Shown piece by piece: positions 26,755 to 35,194 of a DNA stretch of 59,161 nt (positions within the stretch are counted from its first letter, which is position 1; every line of letters starts with the position of its first letter). Source of the DNA: an uncultured Eubacteriales bacterium (GTDB taxonomy: Bacteria; Bacillota; Clostridia; Lachnospirales; Lachnospiraceae); the NCBI GenBank assembly GCA_900319355.1, contig ONOC01000002.1, positions 1 to 59,161 of the forward strand, written 5' to 3'. The notes under the pieces are model-generated. The model was not told where the DNA came from. It was given only the letters and a program-made list of their open reading frames with translations, and did not search any database. The position numbers and the translations under genes were made by a program.

Positions 26755-27831
26755 TTACAGCTCGATCAGTTCCTTCGTCGCGGAGATCAGGTTTTCAATG
26801 CCATCCTTCGTGATCAGCACCTGATCCTCGACACGCACGCCGCCCCAGCCCGGAATATAGAGGCCGGGCTCAATGGTGTGGACCATATTTTCCTTCATGA
26901 TGTACTTGCTCTTCGGTCCAATAAACGGCTGCTCATGCACGAACATGCCGATGCTGTGACCGATGCCCGTATAGTGATATTTGAAATATTCCGTGCCCTC
27001 GATCGGTTTGATCGAAGCGGCATAGATATCCTTCGCTGCAACTTCGGGTCCGTCCACGGACTCCATGGCATCCACCATCTGCAGTTCAAGATCGTAAACC
27101 TTCCGCTGTTCCGGCGTTGCCTTGCCGACAACGAGCGTTCTCGTCATGTCCGACAGGTAGCCGTGATACTGGCAGCCGTAATCCATGAGGACAAAATCAC
27201 CGTACTCCACAGCCTTGTTGGAAGGAATGCCGTGCAGCAGTGAAGTTCTCGCACCGGAAATCAGGATATTGCCGTAAGGCTTGGTATCTGATCCTTCCAG
27301 AACCATATATCTGGACAGGTTTGCCGCCAGCTCCTTCTCTGTGATGCCCGGGCGGATATCCTTCTGGATCCTCTCATAGGCACGGGAAGCGATCTCGCAG
27401 GAAGCGCGGAGATACCCGATCTCCTTCGGTGTCTTGATCATGCGGAACTCTTCCACGACGCCCTGCACGCCGACGAGCTCTGCCTTTGTTTTTTCCTGCA
27501 TCTCCTTGTAAAAATTAACGACCAGATGATCCTCTTCATAGGCCAGCGTCTTCAGACCTTCCTGATCCGCGAGGCCTGCCGCTGTCGCCGGCACGGAGCC
27601 GTAAGTGTCGCGCCACTCGACGATCTGATATTCAGGGCATTCCATGGACGCCTGCTCTGTATAGCGGGGATCCGTGATAAAGAACTTCTTCTTTCTCGTG
27701 ATCAGAAGAAATGCATCATCACTCGTATAACCGCTGACGTAATTGACATTGACCGGACGGCTGATGAAAAATCCGTCCAGATTATTTTCTTCCAGATACT
27801 TCAGTATTTTTTCTTCTGCAATTTTGCTCAT
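26755..27831 (-). CDS. M24 family Xaa-Pro peptidase (paralogue 1)
   Basis: A 358-residue prolidase/aminopeptidase P-like enzyme. The N-terminal domain begins VNYVSGYTSDDAFLLITRKKKFFITDPRYTEQA, typical of creatinase N-domains. Metal ligands are in DFVLMDYGCQYHGYLSDMTRT, GIGHSIGMFVHEQPFIG, HTIEPGLYIPGWGGVRVEDQVLI. All five are present. An AAGGAGG-type site precedes the ATG. It lies 27 bases after the oppF stop, so it could be read from the same transcript as the peptide transporter. It is only partly similar to the second copy, so they are diverged paralogues, not a recent duplicate. Confidence 0.93.
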   Translation of the reverse strand: MSKIAEEKILKYLEENNLDGFFISRPVNVNYVSGYTSDDAFLLITRKKKFFITDPRYTEQASMECPEYQIVEWRDTYGSVPATAAGLADQEGLKTLAYEEDHLVVNFYKEMQEKTKAELVGVQGVVEEFRMIKTPKEIGYLRASCEIASRAYERIQKDIRPGITEKELAANLSRYMVLEGSDTKPYGNILISGARTSLLHGIPSNKAVEYGDFVLMDYGCQYHGYLSDMTRTLVVGKATPEQRKVYDLELQMVDAMESVDGPEVAAKDIYAASIKPIEGTEYFKYHYTGIGHSIGMFVHEQPFIGPKSKYIMKENMVHTIEPGLYIPGWGGVRVEDQVLITKDGIENLISATKELIEL

Positions 27832-27858
27832 TTCCTGCTTTCCTCCTTCTCAATTTCT

Positions 27859-28842
27859 TTACGTCAGCAGATGGCAGGCCGCGGAATGCTCCGGCGCCAG
27901 CTTTTTCAGTTTGGGCATCTCCTTAAAACATCTCTCCGTCGCATACGGGCACCGCTCTGCAAACTGACAGCAGTCTTTCGGATTGATCGGGCTGGGAATC
28001 TCACCTTTGATCGGGATACGCTTATTCGATTTGGCGAGTTCCGGATCAGCGACCGGGATCGACGAGAGAAGCGCCTGCGTGTACGGATGAAGCGGATGTG
28101 CATAAAGCTCTTCTGCCTCCGCCTCTTCGACGATCGTTCCGAGATACATGACGATCACGCGGTCCGAGATATACTTTACCACGCTCAGGTCATGAGCGAT
28201 GAACAGATAGGTCAGATGCATCTCACTCTGCAGCTTTTTCAGCATGTTGATGACCTGTGCCTGAATGGACACGTCCAGCGCCGAGACAGGCTCGTCGCAG
28301 ACGATGAACTCCGGATCTACAGAGAGCGCTCTCGCAATGCCGATTCTCTGCCGCTGCCCGCCGGAGAATTCGTGCGGATACCGCGACATATGCTCTTTGC
28401 CGAGGCCGACCCGGTTGAGCAGCGCCTCTGTCTTCTCGTCAAGTTCCGCCTCGGAGTAATTTCCGTGAAGCCGCATGCCCTCGCCGACGATCTCCTTGAC
28501 CGTCATACGGGGATTCAGCGACGCGTACGGATTCTGGAAAATCATCTGCACATTGCTGCAGAATTCCTTGTGCTCGGCCTTTGTCTGACTGGTAATATCT
28601 TTTCCACGGTAAAATACCTTGCCGGACGTCGGCTCATACAGCTTTACGAGACAGCGGCCGGTGGTGGACTTGCCGCAGCCGGATTCTCCCACGAGTCCGA
28701 CCGTCTCGCCGCGGCGCACCTCAAAGCTCACATGATTGACCGCCTTGAGCGTCTGCGTGCGGGAAATTTTAAAAAACTTGCACAGATCTTCTGCCCTTAC
28801 AAGAGGCGTATTGTCTCCTTCTTTCTGATTATAATTAGTCAT
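27859..28842 (-). CDS. oppF: Oligopeptide ABC transporter ATP-binding protein OppF
   Basis: One of two ATPases that power the peptide importer. Walker [17 protein letters not shown]-loop [12 protein letters not shown], signature [15 protein letters not shown] and Walker [13 protein letters not shown] are intact. The C-terminal oligopeptide-transporter extension with cysteine cluster ([16 protein letters not shown]) is typical of OppD/OppF and suggests an iron-sulfur site as reported in the family. The start at 28842 ([10 protein letters not shown]) is set by AAGGAG eight bases upstream; a GTG at 28851 overlapping the oppD stop is less likely. Confidence 0.94.
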   Translation of the reverse strand: MTNYNQKEGDNTPLVRAEDLCKFFKISRTQTLKAVNHVSFEVRRGETVGLVGESGCGKSTTGRCLVKLYEPTSGKVFYRGKDITSQTKAEHKEFCSNVQMIFQNPYASLNPRMTVKEIVGEGMRLHGNYSEAELDEKTEALLNRVGLGKEHMSRYPHEFSGGQRQRIGIARALSVDPEFIVCDEPVSALDVSIQAQVINMLKKLQSEMHLTYLFIAHDLSVVKYISDRVIVMYLGTIVEEAEAEELYAHPLHPYTQALLSSIPVADPELAKSNKRIPIKGEIPSPINPKDCCQFAERCPYATERCFKEMPKLKKLAPEHSAACHLLT

Positions 28843-28847
28843 ACGCC

Positions 28848-29906
28848 TCACTCCTTTGCCGCTGTATTTGTTTCAGACTGTCCGTCAGTCTTCCTGCCGC
28901 GTCTCTCCACATGGAGATCCACATCAGGTGCCATCTTGTTCTGCAGCCAGCACACCGTCTCATGGGATTCAGAGAGCTTTGCCTTCGGTGCCGGATAGTC
29001 CTGACATATCTTCATGGCGAACTCACATCTCGCCGCGAACGGACATCCCTTCGGCGGAGAGAACAGATCCGGCGGCGTGCCGTCGATCGGTTTCAGGACT
29101 GCATCCTTCGGCGTGGAGAGCCCTGCGATGGAATTCAGAAGTCCTCTCGTATACGGATGTGCGGTCTGATAGAAGATCTCATTGGCATTTCCGTGCTCCA
29201 TCACCTCGCCGCCGTACATGACGACGACACGGTCACAGATTCTTGCGATCACGCCGAGGTCATGTGTGATCATGATAATGGAGGTTCCCGTCTTCTCCCG
29301 GAGCTCCAGCAGGAGATCCAGGATCTGCGCCTCGATCGTCACATCCAGTGAAGTCGTCGGCTCATCGCAGATGATCAGGCTCGGCTTGCTCACCAGTGCC
29401 ATGGCGATCATGACACGCTGTTTCATGCCGCCCGACAGTTCGTGCGGGAACTGGCGGAATCGCTTCTCCGCATCCGAAATGCCGACCATCTTCATCATTT
29501 CCAGTGCGCGGTCATGCGCCTCCTTACGGGAGACATTATTCTGTCCCACGAAGACCTCTTCGATCTGCTTTCCGACTCTCATGGTCGGGTTCAGTGATGT
29601 CATGGGGTCCTGAAAAATAAAGCCGATCTTCTTTCCCCGGATATCCCGCATTTCCTTTTTACTGCATTTGAGAAGATCCTTTCCCTCGAAAAGAATCTCT
29701 CCTCCCTCGACAAATCCAGGAGGTTCCGGGTTCAGGCGCAGAATGCACTGCGCCGTTACGCTTTTTCCGCATCCGGATTCTCCGACAATGCCGAGGATCT
29801 CGCCTTTCCGCACATCATAGCTTACGCCGCGCACGGCCTTTACCGTGCCGCCGTAGGTGCGGAAGGAATATCTCAGATTTTTTATTTCCAGTAACTTTTC
29901 AGCCAT
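28848..29906 (-). CDS. oppD: Oligopeptide ABC transporter ATP-binding protein OppD
   Basis: Partner ATPase of OppF. It has Walker [16 protein letters not shown], signature [15 protein letters not shown], Walker [13 protein letters not shown], and the C-terminal [14 protein letters not shown] cysteine motif. The chosen start at 29906 ([15 protein letters not shown]) gives 352 residues. Upstream ATGs at 29915 and 29912 are alternatives. The last 30 residues are a charged tail ([19 protein letters not shown]) unusual for OppD. It lies downstream of oppC after a 174-base gap. Confidence 0.94.
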   Translation of the reverse strand: MAEKLLEIKNLRYSFRTYGGTVKAVRGVSYDVRKGEILGIVGESGCGKSVTAQCILRLNPEPPGFVEGGEILFEGKDLLKCSKKEMRDIRGKKIGFIFQDPMTSLNPTMRVGKQIEEVFVGQNNVSRKEAHDRALEMMKMVGISDAEKRFRQFPHELSGGMKQRVMIAMALVSKPSLIICDEPTTSLDVTIEAQILDLLLELREKTGTSIIMITHDLGVIARICDRVVVMYGGEVMEHGNANEIFYQTAHPYTRGLLNSIAGLSTPKDAVLKPIDGTPPDLFSPPKGCPFAARCEFAMKICQDYPAPKAKLSESHETVCWLQNKMAPDVDLHVERRGRKTDGQSETNTAAKE

Positions 29907-29939
29907 AATCATCATATCCTTATTTTTTAAGGTTTTAAG

Positions 29940-30060
29940 CCAGTACGCGGCAAACAGCACTGCAAACCTGACAGGTACACCGCTGCGCACTTCGTGTTTC
30001 CGCGATATGACAGGTGATCTCACGTACTGTATAAGTCTGCGTACGCTTCTTGCTTTTTTC
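29940..30060. repeat. Structured intergenic sequence between oppC and oppD
   Basis: The 174-base gap contains ACCTGACAGGTAC, GACAGGTGATC and GTACTGTATAAG, motifs shared with the stem-loop repeats near 16.5 and 47.9 kb. No gene is seen. Confidence 0.45.
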
Positions 30061-30080
30061 TCTCCCGTTTGCTGAAGTGT

Positions 30081-31052
30081 TTATTCAGTTCCACGGAGAT
30101 TCGGATCGAACGCATCGCGGAGTCCATCGCCGAGCAGGTTCAGCGCCAGCATCGTGGTGCAGATAAAGAATGCCGGGATGAGGATCTCGTGCGGAGCCAC
30201 GCGGAGCATCTTGATGCCGTCCTTTGCCAGAAGTCCCCAGCTGCAGTTCGGCGGTGTGATACCAAGGCCGATGTAGCTCAGGAATGCTTCCTGGAAGATA
30301 GCACCCGGAATAGCAAGGCACAGGTTGGTGACCAGAAGTCCCATGATATTCGGAATGATGTGTCTCGCGATGATCTGTCTGTCCGGCACGCCGAGGAGCT
30401 TTGCCGCCGAGACGAAATCACGTCCGCGGAGCCGGTATGTCTCGCCGCGCACCAGGCGGCAGGTTCCGATCCATCCGACGATGCACATGGCGGCGATCAG
30501 TGTCGTGATACCGGTACCCATGACGACCATCAGAAGGATGGTGACGATCATGCTCGGGATGCCGTAGAGGATATCGACGATACGCATCATGATCATATCG
30601 AACTTACCGCCGTAGTAGCCGCAGAGGCCGCCGAGGATGGCGCCGACGATCATATTGATCACAGCTGCGCTGATGCCGATCGTCAGGGATACGCGCGCGC
30701 CCATCCAGACACGCACCCACAGGTCACGGCCTGTCGAATCGCATCCGAGCCAGTGCGCTGCCGAGGGCCCCGCGTTGATCGCCGAAGCATCCATCGAGGT
30801 AAAGCTGTAATGACTCAGCATCGGTGCAAAAATAGCAAGGAGCGCATATACGATGATGATGATCAGTCCTGCGAAAGCCGCTTTATTTTTCTTCAGTCTG
30901 CGCCATGCGTCCTGCCAGAAGGACAGGTTCGGCCGGCTGATGCTCTCCATCTTCTCGGTATTTTCACCGACCACCTCGAACATATCCGGTGTCAGCTCAG
31001 GCATTGCCGCAGCAGAAGTTTCCTGTGCCGCTGTCTGACTGTTTTTATCCAT
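30081..31052 (-). CDS. oppC: Oligopeptide ABC transporter permease OppC
   Basis: Inner-membrane permease, 323 residues. The cytoplasmic N-terminus (residues 1-55) leads to a first transmembrane helix AFAGLIIIIVYALLAIFAPMLS. A periplasm-facing segment includes AAHWLGCDSTGRDLWVRVWMGARVSL, a family motif. The coupling motif for the ATPase reads RGRDFVSAAKLLGVPDRQIIARHIIPNI (EAA loop). It lies 16 bases after oppB. Confidence 0.94.
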   Translation of the reverse strand: MDKNSQTAAQETSAAAMPELTPDMFEVVGENTEKMESISRPNLSFWQDAWRRLKKNKAAFAGLIIIIVYALLAIFAPMLSHYSFTSMDASAINAGPSAAHWLGCDSTGRDLWVRVWMGARVSLTIGISAAVINMIVGAILGGLCGYYGGKFDMIMMRIVDILYGIPSMIVTILLMVVMGTGITTLIAAMCIVGWIGTCRLVRGETYRLRGRDFVSAAKLLGVPDRQIIARHIIPNIMGLLVTNLCLAIPGAIFQEAFLSYIGLGITPPNCSWGLLAKDGIKMLRVAPHEILIPAFFICTTMLALNLLGDGLRDAFDPNLRGTE

Positions 31053-31068
31053 ATGTAATCACCTGCCC

Positions 31069-31998
31069 TTACTGTGAATTGTTATCCGCAATACGCACAC
31101 GCGGATCGACGAGTCCGTAGAGGATATCGACGATGAGGTTGCATATAACGAGGAATATTCCATAGAATACGGTCATGCCGAGGATCATCGAGTAGTCATT
31201 GTTCGTAACACTCTCCACGTAGTAGCGGCCCATGCCGGGAATCGCGAAGATCGACTCGATGACGAAGGTACCGGTCAGCACGGAAGCGACGGTCGGACCG
31301 AGAATGGTAAGCACAGGCATGATCGCGTTTCTGATCTGATGCCTGAAGGTCACACGGAATTCCGAAATACCCTTCGCCCGTGCCGTCTTGATGTAATCCT
31401 GCTGAATCACATCCAGCATACTGGTGCGCATGATCTTCGTAACCTGCGCCAGTGTATAGAAGCCGAGGCCGATAGACGGCAGGATCGTGTAGGCAAAGCC
31501 CTTGTACTGCGCTACCGGGAGCAGGCCCCACTTGATACCGAATACATACTGAAGAAAAGCACCCATGATGAAATCCGGAATACTTGTGCCGAGGATGGCA
31601 ACGATGACACAGAAGATGTCAATGCCCTTGCCACGGTGTCTTGCGGAAAGGATTCCGAGCACGATACCGATGGAAATGGACATCACCAGAGCACGGATAC
31701 CCACGTCAGCTGAAAACGGGAAGGTCGATGCGATCATATCATTGACGGTCCGGTTGGTATAGAACATGGAATATCCGAAATTTCCCTGCAGAAGATTTCC
31801 GAGGTACTGGAAATACTGAACGATCAGCGGTTTGTCGAAGCCGTAATACGCTTCCAGATTGGCACGCACGGTCGGCGTGAGCTTCGGATTCGTGAAGGGC
31901 TCGCCCGGCATCAGACGCACCAGGAAAAATACGACCGTCGCGAGTACAAGGATCGTCACCGCTGCGGCGACCAGTCGTTTGATAATGTATTTAGCCAT
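31069..31998 (-). CDS. oppB: Oligopeptide ABC transporter permease OppB
   Basis: Inner-membrane permease, 309 residues, starting MAKYIIKRLVAAAVTILVLATVVFFLVRLMPGEPF, the standard OppB/DppB N-terminus. Six hydrophobic segments are seen. The EAA loop reads YIKTARAKGISEFRVTFRHQIRNA. GMGRYYVESVTNNDYSMILGM near the end is also typical. It is separated from oppA by a 284-base structured gap, which may set the ratio of binding protein to permease. Confidence 0.94.
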   Translation of the reverse strand: MAKYIIKRLVAAAVTILVLATVVFFLVRLMPGEPFTNPKLTPTVRANLEAYYGFDKPLIVQYFQYLGNLLQGNFGYSMFYTNRTVNDMIASTFPFSADVGIRALVMSISIGIVLGILSARHRGKGIDIFCVIVAILGTSIPDFIMGAFLQYVFGIKWGLLPVAQYKGFAYTILPSIGLGFYTLAQVTKIMRTSMLDVIQQDYIKTARAKGISEFRVTFRHQIRNAIMPVLTILGPTVASVLTGTFVIESIFAIPGMGRYYVESVTNNDYSMILGMTVFYGIFLVICNLIVDILYGLVDPRVRIADNNSQ

Positions 31999-32051
31999 AG
32001 AAGAACTCCCTGATTGATATACTGTATGAGGACGCAGCCACTCGACCCGAA

Positions 32052-32254
32052 TAACGGGATAAAACGCGCTTCGCGGGTTTTATCCCGTTATCGCGACGTT
32101 CGCCAAACCCGATCACTTCGTGATCAGATGTGGCTCTCTGTTCGCGTAAGCAAAGCTGGCGGATGGAGAACTGGAAGTCCTGCACCCGCCAGCTTATCAA
32201 CTGCTGTACAGAGGGACATCTCTGTCCACCCCGCTGCCGGGCGAACCCGGCAGC
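32052..32254. repeat. Structured intergenic sequence between oppA and oppB
   Basis: Three hairpins stand in the 284-base gap 31999-32282. One at 32052-32090 has perfect 14-bp arms (TAACGGGATAAAAC). One near 32120 has GATCACTTCGTGATC. One at 32233-32254 has GCTGCCGGG and CCCGGCAGC arms inside outer arms ACAGAGG and CCTCTGT. None is followed by a clear T-run. They could protect the oppA mRNA 3' end or partly stop transcription. Confidence 0.6.
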
Positions 32255-32282
32255 CTCTGTGTCTGTAAATCCGGCGGACTGC

Positions 32283-34007
32283 TTATGCGCTGATGTCCGC
32301 GTATACCCAGTCGATGTTGACGCTGCAGAAGTAGAAAACGACACCGGTCACCTTGCTGTTCAGCAGATAATGCTGCTGTCTCAGCTGAAGCGGAACAAAT
32401 GCACCGTCATCGAGGATCAGCTGCTCAGCCTGATTCAGTTCATCCATTCTTGTCTTGGCGTCAGTTTCTGTCTGAGAAGCCTTCAGAAGCTCGTCTACCT
32501 GATCATTCTGATATTTGCTGTAGTTGTAAGGGTTGTCGCCGCGGAAGAGGTCGAGGTAGGTGTAAGGATCCGAGTAGTCAGGGCCCCAGCCTGCATAGGC
32601 GATCTCATAATCTCCGTTCGGAAGAACCTCGCCGTAGATATTCGCATAGGTAACCTGCTGAACCTCTACATTGATGCCCAGCGTATCCTGCCACAGTTCC
32701 TGAACGACCTCTGCGATCTTCTTGCTGGACTCCTGATCGGTCGTCGTCAGCGTGATGGTAATGTCGGAAGCATTGGCAATGCCCTGATCATCCATAGCTT
32801 TCTGCAGATAATCAAGTGCCTTGTCCTTATCACCGTCAAGCGGATAGGAATCAAGCGTATACTCCTCGCCGTAGGTCTTCTCCACGCCGCTTACCAGAGG
32901 CATGACGAGCGTGTTGGCCGCTGTATAGACATTGTTGGTTGCGAGCTGGATGTAGGAATTTCTGTCGAGGCCATAGTTCAGAGCCAGACGGAAATTCTTA
33001 TCCGAGAGCAGCGGATTGTCGCTCTGCTCATTGATGTACAGGTAATCCTCGTTGCCGTTCATGTAGGACTGATCCTGGCCCTCGTAATTGGTTACCTGAT
33101 CTGTCGGGATCTTGACGTAATCCAGATCACCGGATTCATACAGGGCAAGTGCTGTGTTGTCATCCGTAACAACGCTGAGCTCGCAGCGGTCAAGCTTGAT
33201 GCTGTCCGCATCCCAGTATGTCGGGTTCTTCTCGAATACATAGGTCATATTGTCCGTGCTGGAAAGGACGAACGGTCCGCAGTATACATTTTTATCTGCT
33301 GTCGCTGCGTAATCCGTGCCATACTCTTCAACGATATCCTGGCGAACAGGTACGAACTGTGCCGATGCACCGATCAGACTGAGGAAATAGCTGGTCGGAT
33401 TCTCCAGCGTGATCACGACGGTCTTGTCGTCCGGTGCTTCCACGCCGAGTTCCTCAGGCTTCATGTCGCCGCTCTCAACAGCGGCACCGTTCTTGATCAC
33501 CTCGCCGATGAATGCATATTCACTTGCGGTGTCAGGATCCATGAGACGCTGCAGGCCATAGACGAAATCCTGTGCCTTGACGGGCTGGCCGTCGCTCCAC
33601 TGCGCATCTCTCAGATGGAATGTATAGGTGAGTCCGTCATCAGAAACGTCCCAGGATTCAGCGATACCGGGTGTGATCTCACCGCCGGTATTTCTCACAA
33701 GGCCTTCCTGAATCGCATGCTGGATCTCATTGTCGCCGATACTGTTGGCCTTATCCGGATCAAGCGTCGTAGGCTCTGTATTGACGGAGTAGCGGAACAC
33801 CTTTTCGCCATCAGAGGTTGTCTCTCCTGAAGCGGAAGCAACCGTTCCGGTCGAAGAAGCTTTTACGCTCTCCTCCGTGCCGGCCGCTGCAGATGATGCT
33901 GCTGACGAAGCTGAACTGCTGTCCGAGCTCTCATACACGCCGCATCCCGTCATGCCGACGACCATGGCTGCACTGAGAACGATCCCGAGGATACCTTTTC
34001 TCTTCAT
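32283..34007 (-). CDS. oppA: Oligopeptide ABC transporter substrate-binding lipoprotein OppA
   Basis: Cell-surface peptide receptor, 574 residues. The signal peptide MKRKGILGIVLSAAMVVGMTGCG ends in a lipobox with Cys22. A Ser/Ala-rich linker follows (about residues 27-60). The SBP family-5 core shows VFRYSVNTEPTTLDPDKANSIGDNEIQHAIQEGLVR, YTFHLRDAQWSDGQPVKAQDFVYGLQRLMDP and LRLALNYGLDR-like FRLALNYGLDRNSY. The start at 34007 follows AAAGGAGGG. It leads the opp operon and is preceded by a promoter and a leader terminator. Substrate preference for proline-containing peptides is only suggested by the downstream peptidases. Confidence 0.95.
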   Translation of the reverse strand: MKRKGILGIVLSAAMVVGMTGCGVYESSDSSSASSAASSAAAGTEESVKASSTGTVASASGETTSDGEKVFRYSVNTEPTTLDPDKANSIGDNEIQHAIQEGLVRNTGGEITPGIAESWDVSDDGLTYTFHLRDAQWSDGQPVKAQDFVYGLQRLMDPDTASEYAFIGEVIKNGAAVESGDMKPEELGVEAPDDKTVVITLENPTSYFLSLIGASAQFVPVRQDIVEEYGTDYAATADKNVYCGPFVLSSTDNMTYVFEKNPTYWDADSIKLDRCELSVVTDDNTALALYESGDLDYVKIPTDQVTNYEGQDQSYMNGNEDYLYINEQSDNPLLSDKNFRLALNYGLDRNSYIQLATNNVYTAANTLVMPLVSGVEKTYGEEYTLDSYPLDGDKDKALDYLQKAMDDQGIANASDITITLTTTDQESSKKIAEVVQELWQDTLGINVEVQQVTYANIYGEVLPNGDYEIAYAGWGPDYSDPYTYLDLFRGDNPYNYSKYQNDQVDELLKASQTETDAKTRMDELNQAEQLILDDGAFVPLQLRQQHYLLNSKVTGVVFYFCSVNIDWVYADISA

Positions 34008-34093
34008 ATTCAATCCCTCCTTTTGCCTGCAATGATATGCTGATGCTTCTGTTATCTGCTTCTTTTCAATGACGACCTTACCTGTGCATACAC

Positions 34094-34141
34094 AAAAAAA
34101 GGAAGACTTCCGCACAGATACCCCGTGCAAACGTCTTCCTT
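34094..34141 (-). terminator. Intrinsic terminator in the oppA leader
   Basis: AAGGAAGAC and GTCTTCCTT arms, with an inner GCAC/GTGC stem, are followed on the minus strand by a seven-T run. It lies between a strong promoter (34186-34213) and oppA. It could end the upstream proC message, but its place after the promoter suggests attenuation of opp. A 31-codon open frame starts with ATG directly before the 5' arm and runs through the stem. Confidence 0.8.
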
Positions 34142-34185
34142 GTCGTTCATTGCTTATAAATGATTATTCAGTTAACACAATCATA

Positions 34186-34213
34186 ATTATAATCGTTTTA
34201 TCCCGAATGTAAA
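34186..34213 (-). promoter_or_regulatory. Sigma-A-type promoter upstream of oppA
   Basis: On the minus strand TTTACA and TATAAT are 16 bases apart in an AT-rich stretch. The oppA start is about 180 bases downstream, leaving a long leader with a terminator. Confidence 0.75.
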
Positions 34214-34260
34214 CTGCTAAAATTGAACAATGGCATGACAGATTGAAATGACGGTCATGC

Positions 34261-35064
34261 TCAGCCCTTCCGCATCTCCGCGGATTTATCCGTCGCAGCC
34301 ATCACGCCCTCAAATACCGTGGACCGCAGATTGCCCTTCTCCAGCGCCCGTACGCCGGCGATGGTCGTTCCGGCAGGGGAAGTGACCATATCCTTCAGTG
34401 CGCCCGGATGCTTACCGGTATCCAGCACCATTTTTGCCGAACCGAGTACTGTCTGTGCGGCAAAAATATATGCCTGGTCTCTCTTCATGCCGCCGTTGAC
34501 AGCCGCATCCGCCATCGCCTCGATAAACATGAACACGTAGGCCGGGCCGCTGCCGCTGACACCGGTGACGATATCAAAGAGTGATTCCGGCATGATCTCC
34601 GCCTTGCCGAAGGCGCGGAGAATCTTCAGCCCGCGCTCTGTCTCTTCTTCTGTCACATATTCGTTCGGGCAGGCTGCCGACATGCCCTCGCCGACCTGTG
34701 CCGGCGTATTCGGCATCACGCGGATGATCTTCACGGGTTTTCCGAATTTTTCCGCGAGATAGTCAAGCGTTCTTCCCGCGCCGATGCTGATGAAGAGCTG
34801 ATCGTCTCTCACCTGATCCCTGATACCGTCGATCATACCGTCATAATACTGCGGCTTCACAGCAAAAAATACAGTCCCGCAGTTCCGGATGACTTCGTTA
34901 TTATCCGCCGTCACATGGATACCGTTGGCATCCGCCGTCTTTTTCCGGCTTCCCTCAGCGGGATCCGCACCCCAGATCTGATCCGGTGTGTACAGGCCGG
35001 CGCGGATCACGCCGCCCATGATCGCATTGGCCATTACGCCGCAGCCGATAAAACCAAGATTCAT
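34261..35064 (-). CDS. proC: Pyrroline-5-carboxylate reductase ProC
   Basis: Reduces pyrroline-5-carboxylate to L-proline with NAD(P)H. The Rossmann motif MNLGFIGCGVMANAIMGGVI is at the N-terminus. Later motifs include VKIIRVMPNTPAQVGEGMSA near residue 115 and VTGVSGSGPAYVFMFIEAMADAAVNGGM near 165, then SPAGTTIAGVRALEKGNLR, the proline-binding family signature. The length of 267 residues is normal. It lies 130 bases downstream of hypD on the same strand. HypD makes P5C, so ProC here is best read as the second step of hydroxyproline use rather than proline biosynthesis. Confidence 0.95.
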   Translation of the reverse strand: MNLGFIGCGVMANAIMGGVIRAGLYTPDQIWGADPAEGSRKKTADANGIHVTADNNEVIRNCGTVFFAVKPQYYDGMIDGIRDQVRDDQLFISIGAGRTLDYLAEKFGKPVKIIRVMPNTPAQVGEGMSAACPNEYVTEEETERGLKILRAFGKAEIMPESLFDIVTGVSGSGPAYVFMFIEAMADAAVNGGMKRDQAYIFAAQTVLGSAKMVLDTGKHPGALKDMVTSPAGTTIAGVRALEKGNLRSTVFEGVMAATDKSAEMRKG

Positions 35065-35194
35065 AACTGTCTCCTCTCTGCGGGACTGTCTGCGCCCGCG
35101 CTGTGTTTCTTTTTTCTATCTCATTACCGTCTTCCGCCGCCTGCAGAAATCCACACAGGCAGCTTCCCTCACATTCTGATCCGCCATACAGGGA

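Noticed and set aside
32130-33830. Open frame of 566 codons on the plus strand
   Set aside because: It is antisense to oppA and shows no recognisable domain.
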